From contig NZ_VDZU01000001.1 in the NCBI RefSeq assembly GCF_007673525.1, forward strand, positions 1,746,177-1,810,176: a stretch of 64,000 bases of DNA, read 5' to 3'. This document shows, in pieces, positions 8,654 to 17,006 of this stretch; the stretch's first letter is position 1; every line of letters starts with the position of its first letter. The translations under genes were made by a program, and so were the position numbers. This DNA comes from Fictibacillus phosphorivorans. GTDB taxonomy: Bacteria; Bacillota; Bacilli; Bacillales; Fictibacillaceae. The notes below the pieces were generated by a model, which saw only the letters and a program-made list of their open reading frames with translations, was not told the DNA's origin and did not search any database.

Positions 8654-8705
8654 TTTCTGTAGTTACTTATTGAAATCGTAATTTTTCACCAGTTTAAGGT
8701 AAAGA

Positions 8706-8753
8706 AAAGACCGATCAAAGGTTTGTTTGGTAACCATTTGATCGGTCTTTTCT
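8706..8753. terminator. Bidirectional terminator
   Basis: AAGACCGATCAAA pairs with TTTGATCGGTCTT around a 17-nt loop, flanked by A and T tracts. Shared by the convergent DUF445 and Lrp genes. Confidence 0.85.
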
Positions 8754-8768
8754 GATGTTTACTTACAT

Positions 8769-9191
8769 TTAACTTAAAGATTTATCCGATACGGGTGATG
8801 AAAGTCTCATTAATGTAGAAGGTTGTCCGAATTTCATAGAATCATCTATGAAACATTCTAGAGATTGTACGGAATGAGTGACTACTTTAATGAGATAGTT
8901 ATATTGTCCAGCTAAACGGTGGCATTCAATCACATCAGGATGTTCTTTGCAGAATTCAACAAAAGGCTTACATTTTGTATTGTCGTACAGAATAAACGCC
9001 ATAATCGGTTTATTCATTTTTTCAGGATTAATAATCGCCTTATAACCTTCAATAATTTGTTTATCCTCAAGCTTCTTTACGCGTTCATGAACGGCAGGAT
9101 TCGAAAGACCAATTTTCTTTCCTAATGCCGTTATTGATGTGCGAGCATCTTGCTGCAAGTGTAAAAGGATCTCTTTATCAATTTCGTCCAT
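8769..9191 (-). CDS. Lrp/AsnC-family transcriptional regulator
   Basis: A 140-aa regulator. The N-terminal HTH begins MDEIDKEILLHLQQDARTSITALGKKIGLSNPAVHERVKKLE, the classic AsnC-type reader. The C-terminal RAM (ligand-binding) domain follows from about residue 65, with HRLAGQYNYLIKV. Such proteins bind amino acids or related metabolites as octamers and control nearby metabolism or export genes. No obvious target lies beside it; the divergent neighbour is a DUF1272 gene. The start follows GAGGAGAAAAAG. Confidence 0.92.
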   Translation of the reverse strand: MDEIDKEILLHLQQDARTSITALGKKIGLSNPAVHERVKKLEDKQIIEGYKAIINPEKMNKPIMAFILYDNTKCKPFVEFCKEHPDVIECHRLAGQYNYLIKVVTHSVQSLECFIDDSMKFGQPSTLMRLSSPVSDKSLS

Positions 9192-9350
9192 CTTTTTCTC
9201 CTCGACTTTAAATATTCAGGTATAATTCATCTTTTTCCGAGAGTTTTAATGAAAATCATTGGAAATAGCGTAATTATTCCATGTAAAAGCATTTCTGGAA
9301 AAAATATAATATATGTAGTGAGTAATTACAACAAAAAGGGGTTATAAGCT

Positions 9351-9548
9351 ATGTTAGAGATGAGAAAGAAATGTGAAAAATGTTCAGTTGAGCTTCATGA
9401 TCAGTCGGATGCATACATATGTCTTCATGAATGTACGTACTGCGAAACATGTACGTCGGAAATGAATCATATTTGCATGAATTGTAACGGTGAATTAGTT
9501 AGACGTCCAAAACCGGGAGCGCAAATTGTAAGTTGTCCATTAACTTAA
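9351..9548 (+). CDS. DUF1272 small zinc-ribbon protein
   Basis: A 65-aa protein opening MLEMRKKCEKCSVEL, with four CxxC-like pairs (CEKC, CLHEC, CETC, CMNC), matching the DUF1272 family of short proteins that probably bind two zinc ions. AAAAGGGG precedes the start. Function is unknown; divergent from the Lrp gene. Confidence 0.85.
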   Translation: MLEMRKKCEKCSVELHDQSDAYICLHECTYCETCTSEMNHICMNCNGELVRRPKPGAQIVSCPLT

Positions 9549-9602
9549 TGATGGGATTTTAAGTATCTCCTTAAGCTATTCATAAAAAAATGACTAGAAT
9601 GG

Positions 9603-9628
9603 GTTTAATAGTTTACGAGTTTGGTAAT
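9603..9628 (+). promoter_or_regulatory. Possible sigma-B promoter
   Basis: GTTTAA at 9603-9608, 14 nt, then GGTAAT at 9623-9628, close to the sigma-B pattern GTTTAA-N12-15-GGGTAT. It would start transcription just ahead of the 34-aa gene. The -10 match is partial, so this is tentative. Confidence 0.3.
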
Positions 9629-9667
9629 ATTACTAATAACAATAAACTCATTTTAGGAGGAACTAAA

Positions 9668-9772
9668 ATGCTAACGACAACTGTAAACTTGACTGAATAT
9701 GCTGGGAACAAGGATTTTGACTTAAATGGTTACATATCTCAATTAATTTCTACACCTTCACAAAAGAAATAA
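9668..9772 (+). CDS. 34-aa peptide gene
   Basis: Starts at ATG 9668 right after TTTTAGGAGGAACTAAA, one of the best ribosome binding sites in the window, and ends 7 nt before a compact terminator. The peptide MLTTTVNLTEYAGNKDFDLN... is acidic to neutral with no membrane segment or leader cleavage site. A longer reading frame from 9590 has no ribosome binding site. Not recognised; possibly a small stress protein if the sigma-B-like promoter is real. Confidence 0.6.
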   Translation: MLTTTVNLTEYAGNKDFDLNGYISQLISTPSQKK

Positions 9773-9779
9773 CAAATGG

Positions 9780-9802
9780 CAGCCTGTAAGGCTGTTTTTT
9801 TG
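9780..9802 (+). terminator. Rho-independent terminator
   Basis: CAGCC-TGTAA-GGCTG followed by TTTTTTT, directly after the 34-aa gene. Confidence 0.85.
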
Positions 9803-9904
9803 TTTTACACAATAAATTCCATAAAACTGTTAGAGAAGAATCATTGGAAAACCCTACCTCTTTAAGTAACATGAAAAAATAAAGTTAAGATATTAGGAGG
9901 TAAT

Positions 9905-10462
9905 ATGATTCTAGATACAGATTTTAAGTGGTTTATGTTTATTAATGAACGTGTTTCAACCTATCCGTTAATAGATAATTTAATGATTTTCTTTGCCGAA
10001 TACGTTCAATATGCATTTGTTTTATTATTGATTATGCTGTGGTGGAGAAATAAAAAGAATGATAGGGTAATCGTCTTTCAAGCCTTGTTTGCATTCTCAT
10101 TATCATACTCAGTGAATCGACTGTTTGAGTTGTTCCTCTATCGAGAGAGGCCATTTATAACTCATGACATCGTACAATTAGTAGAGCATGCTGCGAACTC
10201 GTCTTTTCCTAGTGATCACGCATCTTCAGCAATATCAATTGCTGTAACGTTAATGTTGGTAACATTAAGGTATAGATATTTATGGTGTTTGTCCGCTGTC
10301 TTAATCACATTTTCAAGGGTATGGGTGGGGGTTCATTATCCATTCGATGTAATGGCTGGCGCATTGAACGGGGTCCTAATCGCACTTGTTACACATTTTT
10401 TACTTATTAAAATGAAACCCATCGCTCAATTTCTCAGAAGACCTGTTTTTAATCCATATTAA
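9905..10462 (+). CDS. bcrC: Undecaprenyl-diphosphatase, BcrC-like PAP2 protein
   Basis: A 185-aa membrane protein. The PAP2 motifs are present: YRERPF (C1), SFPSDHAS (C2, with the catalytic His) and SRVWVGVHYPFDV (C3). The PSDH variant and the opening MxxLDTDFKWFMFINERVSTYPLIDNLMIFFAEY match BcrC of B. subtilis rather than the lipid phosphatases. BcrC dephosphorylates undecaprenyl pyrophosphate on the outer membrane face, recycling the wall carrier and giving some bacitracin tolerance. AGGAGG precedes the start. A second PAP2 gene at 31687 belongs to a different branch. Confidence 0.8.
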   Translation: MILDTDFKWFMFINERVSTYPLIDNLMIFFAEYVQYAFVLLLIMLWWRNKKNDRVIVFQALFAFSLSYSVNRLFELFLYRERPFITHDIVQLVEHAANSSFPSDHASSAISIAVTLMLVTLRYRYLWCLSAVLITFSRVWVGVHYPFDVMAGALNGVLIALVTHFLLIKMKPIAQFLRRPVFNPY

Positions 10463-10473
10463 TACACATCCAA

Positions 10474-10513
10474 AATACCAGAGGCTGAGTTATTATCTTA
10501 GCCTCTGGTATTA
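10474..10513. terminator. Bidirectional terminator
   Basis: AATACCAGAGGCT pairs with AGCCTCTGGTATT around a short loop, between convergent bcrC and the methyltransferase gene. Confidence 0.8.
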
Positions 10514-10533
10514 ACTTGTGCTCTAAAGTAAAA

Positions 10534-11160
10534 TCATTTTCTTGTTCCTTTAATAGACACTGTATGAAAACCCCTAGAATCAGGACCTCTTACTAATGAA
10601 ACATCCTTAAAGCCAGTTTCCATCATGAATGGCATTACTTGATTTTCTGAGAGATTCTTTACACCTTGCCACGTTTCATTTTCCTTACCATTTGAAAAAG
10701 TAATAACGACCATTCCACCTGGCATAAGAACTCTATAAATTTCGGAAACAATTGTATTAATATCATCCCAAAAATAGATCGTCTGAATGCTGAACACCTT
10801 GTTGAACATCTTATCAGGAAAAGGAAGATCATTAAAATTCGCTTGAATCAGTTTTGTTCTCTCATTATTCATTGTCTTTTTGTTGCGTGAGGTAGCCGAC
10901 CGTATTGCGGTTGCAGAGAGATCAATACCGACAATTTCCTTTACAAGATATCTATCAGTTATCATTTGTATCGCATAGCCTGCACCACAACCAAGCTCTA
11001 AGACATGATCTTGATCTTGCAGTTCTAATAAACCTATGGTCCATTCTGTTTCAGGTTTGTGTTGTCTGACCATCTTTTTTACAATATAAGTACCAACCAA
11101 CCCTTTTGGCGTTTGATAGTTCTGATCAATAAACTCTTTTATTGAAGTAAGGAATTTCAT
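10534..11160 (-). CDS. Class I SAM-dependent methyltransferase
   Basis: A 208-aa protein with motif I VLELGCGAGYAI, acidic loop VGIDLS, motif II NDLPFPDKMFNKVFSIQTIYFWDD and motif III LMPGGMVVITFS: the UbiE/COQ5-like Methyltransf_11 pattern. The N-terminal helix KEFIDQNYQTPKGLVGTYIVKKMVRQHKPETEWTI suggests a small-molecule substrate. AAAGGAGA precedes the start. The substrate cannot be told from sequence. Confidence 0.88.
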   Translation of the reverse strand: MKFLTSIKEFIDQNYQTPKGLVGTYIVKKMVRQHKPETEWTIGLLELQDQDHVLELGCGAGYAIQMITDRYLVKEIVGIDLSATAIRSATSRNKKTMNNERTKLIQANFNDLPFPDKMFNKVFSIQTIYFWDDINTIVSEIYRVLMPGGMVVITFSNGKENETWQGVKNLSENQVMPFMMETGFKDVSLVRGPDSRGFHTVSIKGTRK

Positions 11161-11334
11161 TGTATTCTCCTTTAATATAAAAGCTTGTAAATTTACTTAT
11201 TCGCTCTATTCGAAATATAACCCTTTAAACGTAGGTTGAGAAATAGGTAAGGCTAACAAAGCACATTAAACGTAATAGATTGGATAACGGAAAAACTATA
11301 ATGAATGATTTAGAAAATGAGCAGAGGTGATAGT

Positions 11335-11634
11335 ATGAAAGAAATCATTCAACTTTTTTTGGAAACAGAAATTTCCGATCAAGACTATTATGATGGAATC
11401 TTGTCTTTTATCCTTTCTAGTAATATTAGACGTGGCGAGTATGAATGCAACCAGTTTATTATTAAGAAAATGGATTTAAATAACTTTCTGGTATTTGAAG
11501 AATTTGAGATAAACAAAAAACGCGAAATTCATAATGCATTTTCTATATCAAAACATGCATTTACAAAAACGATAAATGAATATGCAAAGAAACAAGGAAT
11601 TACGGTGAAAAAACATATGGGAATTTCTGATTGA
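11335..11634 (+). CDS. Hypothetical protein
   Basis: A 99-aa protein starting at ATG 11335, preceded by AGAGGTGAT; the in-frame ATG six codons earlier lacks a site. The C-terminal half (SISKHAFTKTINEYAKKQGITVKKH) is helical and basic, and could be a nucleic-acid-binding helix pair. Not recognised. It lies 14 bp upstream of the GNAT gene and is probably co-transcribed with it. Confidence 0.6.
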   Translation: MKEIIQLFLETEISDQDYYDGILSFILSSNIRRGEYECNQFIIKKMDLNNFLVFEEFEINKKREIHNAFSISKHAFTKTINEYAKKQGITVKKHMGISD

Positions 11635-11648
11635 AAGGGAAGAGATAA

Positions 11649-12101
11649 TTGGATAATAAACACGTTAAAATCATTCCTTATATACCTGAATACGCGGAAC
11701 AAACCGTTAAAATGTGGCGCGACAGTAAATTCAAAGCTATCGGCGTGAATGAAATACATAGTTTTGAAAGTCATATCTATTTCCTGAAGAACATCTTAAT
11801 TAAAGAATTTATTGTTGAGTTAGCGATCGTTAATGAAAAGGTTGCTGGAATGATCGCTTATCATCAATCAGAAATAAGCCAGCTGTATGTACATAATCAT
11901 TTTCAACAATTAGGGATTGGTAAAATATTGCTACAACGAGCAAAGGAACAATCTACCGGAAGGCTAACTTTACGCACATTTGAAGTGAACAAGAACGCAC
12001 AACGTTTTTATGAAAAGAATGGGTTTACGGTTATTGGAAGAGGACATGAGAATGAAGAGAATTTGCCTGACCTGCTGTATGAGTGGAAAGCATCAGTATG
12101 A
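11649..12101 (+). CDS. GNAT family N-acetyltransferase
   Basis: A 150-aa GCN5-related acetyltransferase. Motif A is LYVHNHFQQLGIGKILLQRAKEQS (acetyl-CoA pyrophosphate loop Q-x-x-G-I-G). Motif B is LRTFEVNKNAQRFYEKNGFTVIGRG. The start is TTG at 11649 after GGAAGAGAT. The acyl acceptor is unknown. Confidence 0.88.
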   Translation: MDNKHVKIIPYIPEYAEQTVKMWRDSKFKAIGVNEIHSFESHIYFLKNILIKEFIVELAIVNEKVAGMIAYHQSEISQLYVHNHFQQLGIGKILLQRAKEQSTGRLTLRTFEVNKNAQRFYEKNGFTVIGRGHENEENLPDLLYEWKASV

Positions 12102-12299
12102 ATGACTAGAGAAGATGCATAATCTAAAATGTTATTCTTTGTTTCGAAGTACAGAATGTTTTTTAAAATAAAAGTTTGAAAAAAGTGTGCTTTTCAAGAA
12201 GTTCACTTTTTTTATAGTTAATTGGAAGAAGAAGGGATTATCGATTGAAGTTTAGAATTAATCCATATACTCATGTCCAACCAATGAGGAGATAAGGAG

Positions 12300-12827
12300 A
12301 TGTTCGATAAATTTAGGTTTGATACCATTTATGATGAACAGAATGCGATAACACCTTTAGTCGTGATGATGTGTGGCGTAGCCGGTTCTGGGAAAACTAC
12401 TTTTTCACAACAGTTAGAGAAGAATGGTTTTGTTCGTCTCTCAATTGATGAAGAAATATGGGCTACCCATGGTCGTTGGGGCATTGACTTTCCTATGGAA
12501 AAATTCGAAGAATACAGAAGAGACGCAGAAAATAAATTACGTCAGAGGCTAATTAAGCTCATTTACAATAAACAACAAGTGGTCATCGATTTTAGCTTTT
12601 GGGATCAATCAAGAAGGATCGAGTATAAAAAGTTAATTGAAGAAGCTGGAGGCAAATGGATGTTGATCTATTTAAAGGTTCAGCCGGATGAGTTACGAAA
12701 GCGCCTAAAGTTACGAAACAAACGCTTTGATGCAAATTCTTTTCCCATTTCTGAGGAACGATTGGCTTCTTATCTTAATGGTTTTGAAGTTCCAAGGAAT
12801 GAAGGGGAAATCGTAGTAGAAAATTAA
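12300..12827 (+). CDS. P-loop kinase of the AAA_33/zeta-like group
   Basis: A 175-aa ATP-binding protein: Walker A CGVAGSGKTTFSQ, the conserved RLSIDEEIW (acceptor-side Asp), VVIDFSFWDQSRR and a late Arg-rich lid RLKLRNKRFDANSF. This pattern is typical of small kinases that phosphorylate nucleosides, sugars or antibiotics; zeta toxins share the fold. No epsilon-type antitoxin gene is beside it, so a toxin role is unlikely. GAGGAG lies 8 nt before the start. It is followed 26 bp later by a GNAT gene, probably in the same transcript. Confidence 0.82.
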   Translation: MFDKFRFDTIYDEQNAITPLVVMMCGVAGSGKTTFSQQLEKNGFVRLSIDEEIWATHGRWGIDFPMEKFEEYRRDAENKLRQRLIKLIYNKQQVVIDFSFWDQSRRIEYKKLIEEAGGKWMLIYLKVQPDELRKRLKLRNKRFDANSFPISEERLASYLNGFEVPRNEGEIVVEN

Positions 12828-12853
12828 ACCAAACATTTGGAAAGGAAGTTCAT

Positions 12854-13405
12854 ATGTTATCAACTCATTGTTATACCTACAAAACTAAAGGTGTAAGAAA
12901 AGTAACAATAAGGAAGGCTTCCATACATGATGCTGAAAGGATATTAATGGCTGCTCCAAAAGCGTTGGTGGATGCTCCTTATATGCTAAGTACCGTGGAA
13001 GACATTGAAAAGTTAAGTTTTGAAGATATTAAAAGGGAGTTGAACTACTACTCCACAAACGCGAATTATCTCAAACTCGTGGCTGAATATGAAAATGAGA
13101 TTGTAGGTGTGATTGATTTTAAAAACGGAAACAAAGAAAAAGTCGCACATCAAGGTTCTTTTGCGATGACCGTGTTACCCCAATATCGAAATCTCGGTGT
13201 TGGAAGAGCACTGGTAGAAACAATGATTTCTTGGGCAAGAAACAATGAAACGATTGAAAAGGTTTGTCTAGAGGTCATGGAAGACAACCACGGAGCCATA
13301 CACTTATATAAATCACTGAATTTTATTGAAGAAGGAAGAAAAGCGAGAGCTGTAAAAATAGATGGCCGATATCAAGATTTAATCCAGATGGCTTTATTTG
13401 TTTAA
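12854..13405 (+). CDS. GNAT family N-acetyltransferase
   Basis: A 183-aa protein with VTIRKASIHDAERIL at the GNAT core start, motif A AMTVLPQYRNLGVGRALVETMISWA and motif B VCLEVMEDNHGAIHLYKSLNFIEEGRKARAVKIDG, the RimI/ribosomal-type arrangement also seen in YjcK-like enzymes. GGAAAGGAAG precedes ATG 12854. The substrate is unknown. Confidence 0.88.
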   Translation: MLSTHCYTYKTKGVRKVTIRKASIHDAERILMAAPKALVDAPYMLSTVEDIEKLSFEDIKRELNYYSTNANYLKLVAEYENEIVGVIDFKNGNKEKVAHQGSFAMTVLPQYRNLGVGRALVETMISWARNNETIEKVCLEVMEDNHGAIHLYKSLNFIEEGRKARAVKIDGRYQDLIQMALFV

Positions 13406-13465
13406 TCACTTAAGAGCTTCCATACATCCATAGAGAATATCTTGATAGTTAAGAAAAGGTGGGTG

Positions 13466-13759
13466 ATGAAGTTGGCATTTGTAATAGCTACAGGAATTTT
13501 AGTCGTTTTAGTAATTTTGGCAATAAGTCTTACTAAAGGTAAAACAGCAAAAAGAAAACTCATCGTTTGGGGTTCCTTCATTATGGTGGGTTTTAATCCG
13601 TTCTTAACTTTTCTCATTTCTATTCAAGTTGGTGCAGCAGTCGGTGATGGGTTTGCTGCTGTGGGTATGATGATGTTATTATTACCTGCTTTCTTTGTCA
13701 TTGGATTGATAACTTTGTTGGCAGGGATCTTTGCAACAAGTAAGGTTGAAGATGCATAA
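13466..13759 (+). CDS. Small membrane protein, hypothetical
   Basis: A 97-aa protein with three probable membrane helices (about 3-20, 31-52 and 62-88) and a short basic loop KGKTAKRK between the first two. ATG 13466 follows AAAGGTGGG; the ATG at 13442 has no site. Not recognised. Confidence 0.65.
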   Translation: MKLAFVIATGILVVLVILAISLTKGKTAKRKLIVWGSFIMVGFNPFLTFLISIQVGAAVGDGFAAVGMMMLLLPAFFVIGLITLLAGIFATSKVEDA

Positions 13760-13774
13760 GAGCATTACGGAACA

Positions 13775-14110
13775 TTGAATGCATTTCATTTGATGATCCT
13801 AGATTCAGAGAATGATTATTGGATTTACAAACGAAATGGTACAATAAGAAGAAAGCTAACGGATATTATCTTGAAAACTTCTGAGGGAGTCCCATACATA
13901 AAACCAGAAATTCAGCTTTTATATAAGGGTGGAAGTTCGGTGATACGGGATAAAGATATTCTGGATTTAGAGAATGTCTTACCTACATTAAATGATGATA
14001 GTAGAGAATGGTTAAGAGATTCATTGACCATTCAGTACCCAAACGGGCATCCATGGATCGAACTAATAAACGCGTACATAGAAAGCTCGCATAATAAGAA
14101 ACGAGAGTAA
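13775..14110 (+). pseudogene. Remnant of an aminoglycoside adenylyltransferase-like nucleotidyltransferase
   Basis: The 111 residues match only the C-terminal half of the family related to aminoglycoside-2''-adenylyltransferase: DYWIYKRNGTIRRKL, EGVPYIKPEIQLLYKGG, then LPTLNDDSREWLRDSL and YPNGHPWI. The N-terminal nucleotidyl-transfer domain with its metal-binding Asp pair is missing, and the previous gene ends only 15 bp upstream, so there is no room for it. No good ribosome binding site precedes it. I read it as a 5'-deleted gene fossil. Confidence 0.6.
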
Positions 14111-14179
14111 GGGTGGTCTATCGCTTCCCTTATTTTCTTTTTCTAGAAGTAAAATTTATCAGTAAATAGGTGAAGTCTT

Positions 14180-16363
14180 ATGAGTAAAATCGTCATTTTA
14201 GCAGAAAAACCATCACAAGCTAAGGCTTATTCAGATGCCTTTACAATAAAAATGAAAGATAAAACGTTTATCGAATTAAACCCATGCAGCACCTTTCCAA
14301 ATGGCGCAACCATTACATGGGGAATCGGGCATTTAGTTGAACTGAAACAACCTAAAGAATATAAATCAGAGTGGGGAACGTGGCGCTTGTCTTCTCTACC
14401 GATCTTACCTGAACGCTATGAATTCAAGGTCGCAACGGGAAAATATGAACAGTTTAACGCGGTAAAACGCTTATTTAAAGAAGCGGATATCATCATTAAC
14501 GGATGTGATGTGGATCGTGAAGGTTCGAACATCTTTTATTCGATCTACCATATGACAGGTGTGAGAGGCAAAACCATTAGACGACTTTGGATTAACTCTC
14601 TAGAAGTCGATGAGGTCCGTAAAGGATTTTCTAACCTTCATGATAATGAGAAGGATCTATTGCTTTATGCTGAAGCCAAAACACGTCAGATTTCTGATTG
14701 GCTCGTTGGCATGAACGGAAGTCGCCTTTATACGTTACTTTTACAGCAAAAGGGACTCACGGATAGCTTAAGCATTGGTAGGGTGCAGTCGCCAACAACG
14801 TACTTGATCTACCAGAGGCACCTCGAGATCGAGAATTTTGTGCCAAAACCTTTTTATGAGATTGAAGGGAACTTTACCGCCGCAAACGGAAAGTATAGAG
14901 GCAAAGCGAAAATTAAAAGTGAAAAACAAGAAGAAGTCCAACAGCTGCTAGAAAATCACAAGATTACCGGCAAAGATACGGGTATTATTAAAGCTGTTTC
15001 AAAAAAGGAAATGCGAATAAAATCTCCAAAGTTGCATGCCCTCTCAACATTGCAGGCAACAGCGAACAGAAGATGGAAATACAGCCCGAAGAAGGTTTTG
15101 GATACCGTTCAGAAGTTGTACGATAAGAAAATCCTATCGTATCCGAGAACAGATACTCAATACATTACCGAAAATGAGTTTGCCTATCTATCGGCGAACC
15201 TTGAGTCTTATCAAGATCTTATAGAGAATCGGTTTGATGCAGCTTCCAAACGTCCTAGTAAAAGATATGTAGACGGATCGAAGGTTCAAGAACATTATGC
15301 CATCATTCCGACAAAACAGGTTCCAACTCGTGCGAAGATTCAAGGATTATCGATAGAAGAAAAGAACATTTATTTTGAAGTGTTGAACACTACTCTTGCG
15401 ATGTTTCATCATGATTACGTGTATGAAGAGACAAAAGTAACAACGAGTGTGAACGGCTTGGACTTTGAATCAGTAGGAAAAACAGAGATCAACAAAGGAT
15501 GGAAAGAACTTTTTAACTATGGATCAAAGGACAAAGAAAACCCAAATGCTAAAAAAGATGAAAACGCAGCACAAGCTCTTCCTAAACTTGAAAAAGGGGA
15601 AGAAGTAAAGAGTATTATCAAAATGAAGGAAGGGATGACTAGCCCTCCGAAACCTTATACAGAAGGTCAACTCATCTCGATGATGAAAACGTGTGGTAAG
15701 TCAGTCGAGAATGAAGAAGAAATGGAAATTTTGAAAGAAGTAGAAGGCTTAGGTACTGAGGCAACGCGAAGTGGAATCATTGAAACCATTAAAAAGCATC
15801 AATACATTGAAGTGAAGAGGAACATTGTACACATTACCGAAAAAGGGAAAATTCTGTGTCAGTCCATAGAAGGCAATCTGCTTTCCAGTCCATCCATGAC
15901 CGCTAAATGGGAAACCTATTTGAAGAAGATTGGAAACGGAAATGGGACACCTCAAGCTTTCTTAGGAAGTATCGCAAAGTTTCTCAATAAATTGATTGAA
16001 GAAGTACCTGGACAATTGAATGCTGCACCTATCCAGCAGAGCATTGATGGAGTGAAGAATGTGAGTCAGAAACCGATTGCTACTTGTCCACGGTGTAAAA
16101 AAGGAAAGATTAGCGTAAGTCGGTCTTATTATCGATGCTCGGAACATGATAATGGCTGCAAACAAACTTTTCCAGGGAAATTACTCGGTAAGACGATTAA
16201 CGAAAAACAGGTGAAGGATCTGTGCACGAAAGGGAAAACAAGTCTTATTAAAGGTTTTAAGCCTAAAGCGAAAGAAAAGAAAAAGTTCAGTGCGACGCTC
16301 ATTTTGAAAGATGATTTCACGATAGGTTTTGAGTTTGCTAATAATCAGTTTGTAAAGAAGTAA
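14180..16363 (+). CDS. topB: DNA topoisomerase III
   Basis: A 727-aa type IA topoisomerase, the usual length of Bacillus TopB. The Toprim domain has LAEKPSQAKAY (Glu9) and the metal-binding INGCDVDREGSNIF. The catalytic Tyr321 is in ILSYPRTDTQYI. A late VEGLGTEATRSGIIE matches the conserved GLGTxATR motif. The C-terminus carries a Cys4 zinc ribbon (CPRCKKGK...CSEHDNGC) and a basic tail. It decatenates and relaxes negatively supercoiled DNA by passing single strands. AGGTGA precedes ATG 14180. Monocistronic. Confidence 0.95.
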   Translation: MSKIVILAEKPSQAKAYSDAFTIKMKDKTFIELNPCSTFPNGATITWGIGHLVELKQPKEYKSEWGTWRLSSLPILPERYEFKVATGKYEQFNAVKRLFKEADIIINGCDVDREGSNIFYSIYHMTGVRGKTIRRLWINSLEVDEVRKGFSNLHDNEKDLLLYAEAKTRQISDWLVGMNGSRLYTLLLQQKGLTDSLSIGRVQSPTTYLIYQRHLEIENFVPKPFYEIEGNFTAANGKYRGKAKIKSEKQEEVQQLLENHKITGKDTGIIKAVSKKEMRIKSPKLHALSTLQATANRRWKYSPKKVLDTVQKLYDKKILSYPRTDTQYITENEFAYLSANLESYQDLIENRFDAASKRPSKRYVDGSKVQEHYAIIPTKQVPTRAKIQGLSIEEKNIYFEVLNTTLAMFHHDYVYEETKVTTSVNGLDFESVGKTEINKGWKELFNYGSKDKENPNAKKDENAAQALPKLEKGEEVKSIIKMKEGMTSPPKPYTEGQLISMMKTCGKSVENEEEMEILKEVEGLGTEATRSGIIETIKKHQYIEVKRNIVHITEKGKILCQSIEGNLLSSPSMTAKWETYLKKIGNGNGTPQAFLGSIAKFLNKLIEEVPGQLNAAPIQQSIDGVKNVSQKPIATCPRCKKGKISVSRSYYRCSEHDNGCKQTFPGKLLGKTINEKQVKDLCTKGKTSLIKGFKPKAKEKKKFSATLILKDDFTIGFEFANNQFVKK

Positions 16364-16435
16364 AGATTGATTTAGTTTAGGACAGGTAGAAAGAATATTG
16401 CTACTTTCGCTCTCTGTTAAGTTCATCATAATTTG

Positions 16436-16462
16436 AAGACTCGTCTGAGACGAGTCTTTTAT
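16436..16462 (+). terminator. Rho-independent terminator
   Basis: AAGACTCGTC pairs with GACGAGTCTT around a 3-nt loop, followed by TTTTAT. It ends topB before the padR promoter. Confidence 0.85.
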
Positions 16463-16492
16463 AAACAGTAAAAATTTATTTTTGGAAAACAG

Positions 16493-16542
16493 TTGACATT
16501 TCTGGTACTCAGTCATACAATGTAGAGGTAATAAGTAATACT
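16493..16542 (+). promoter_or_regulatory. padR promoter 1 with operator
   Basis: TTGACA at 16493, 17 nt, then TACAAT at 16516: a consensus sigma-A promoter. GGTACTCAGTCATAC (16504-16518) fills the spacer and -10, and an inverted copy AATAAGTAATACT lies at 16530-16542. The same motif recurs at 16582 and 17401, so it is the probable PadR operator. Confidence 0.75.
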
Positions 16543-16573
16543 AAATAGCAATCGTGACTTTAACTCTATTTTT

Positions 16574-16605
16574 TTTACAACGGTACTAAGTCATACTTAT
16601 TATAG
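16574..16605 (+). promoter_or_regulatory. padR promoter 2 with operator copy
   Basis: TTTACA at 16574 and TATTAT at 16598 frame GGTACTAAGTCATACTTATT (from 16582). The core TACTAAGT is near-palindromic, as expected for a dimeric winged-helix repressor. Confidence 0.6.
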
Positions 16606-16633
16606 GTCAGATGAAATAAAGGAGGCTTTTGAC

Positions 16634-16954
16634 ATCGAAAATTTAACAGAAATGCTTAAAGGTTCACTTGAAGGCTGCGTGTTGGAAATTATCAGCCGTC
16701 ATGAGACCTATGGCTATGAGATTACACGCCGCTTAAACGATCTTGGATTTACAGAAGTAGTGGAGGGGACAGTATACACAATCCTCGTCCGATTGGAAAA
16801 GAAGAAACTAGTAGACATCGTCAAGAAGCCATCAGATATGGGACCACCTCGAAAGTTTTACACGCTTAATGAAGCTGGCAGACAGGAACTTGAATCATTT
16901 TGGAGAAAATGGGATTTCGTTTCATCAAAGATTAATGTATTGAAATCACAATAA
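16634..16954 (+). CDS. PadR-family transcriptional regulator, probable ATC start
   Basis: A winged-helix regulator of about 106 aa. YGYEITRRLNDLGF, EGTVYTILVRLEKKKLV and PPRKFYTLNEAGRQEL are PadR signatures. AAAGGAGG (16618-16625) is 8 nt before ATC at 16634, and reading from there gives xENLTEMLKGSLEGC, the N-terminus I would expect for this subfamily. The only ATG, at 16652, is 26 nt from the site, too far. So translation probably starts at ATC, or an ATG has been mutated. It heads an operon with DUF1048 and likely represses itself and the ABC exporter at 17469. Confidence 0.85.
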   Translation: MENLTEMLKGSLEGCVLEIISRHETYGYEITRRLNDLGFTEVVEGTVYTILVRLEKKKLVDIVKKPSDMGPPRKFYTLNEAGRQELESFWRKWDFVSSKINVLKSQ

Positions 16955-17006
16955 ACTCATAAAGTGTTTCGGTAGCATGATGAATGGATAAAAGGAGGAA
17001 AGAAAT

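Noticed and set aside
9250..9280. TGAAAATCATT-like sequence resembling part of a Fur box, upstream of the DUF1272 gene.
   Set aside because: It matches only about half of the 19-bp site and neither neighbour is an iron gene; AT-rich DNA gives such matches often.
12181..12216. AAGTG ... CACTTTTTTT after the GNAT gene, considered as a terminator.
   Set aside because: The stem is short and interrupted; not convincing enough to list.
12300..12827. P-loop kinase considered as a zeta toxin.
   Set aside because: No epsilon-like antitoxin gene is adjacent, and the fold is shared by many metabolic kinases.
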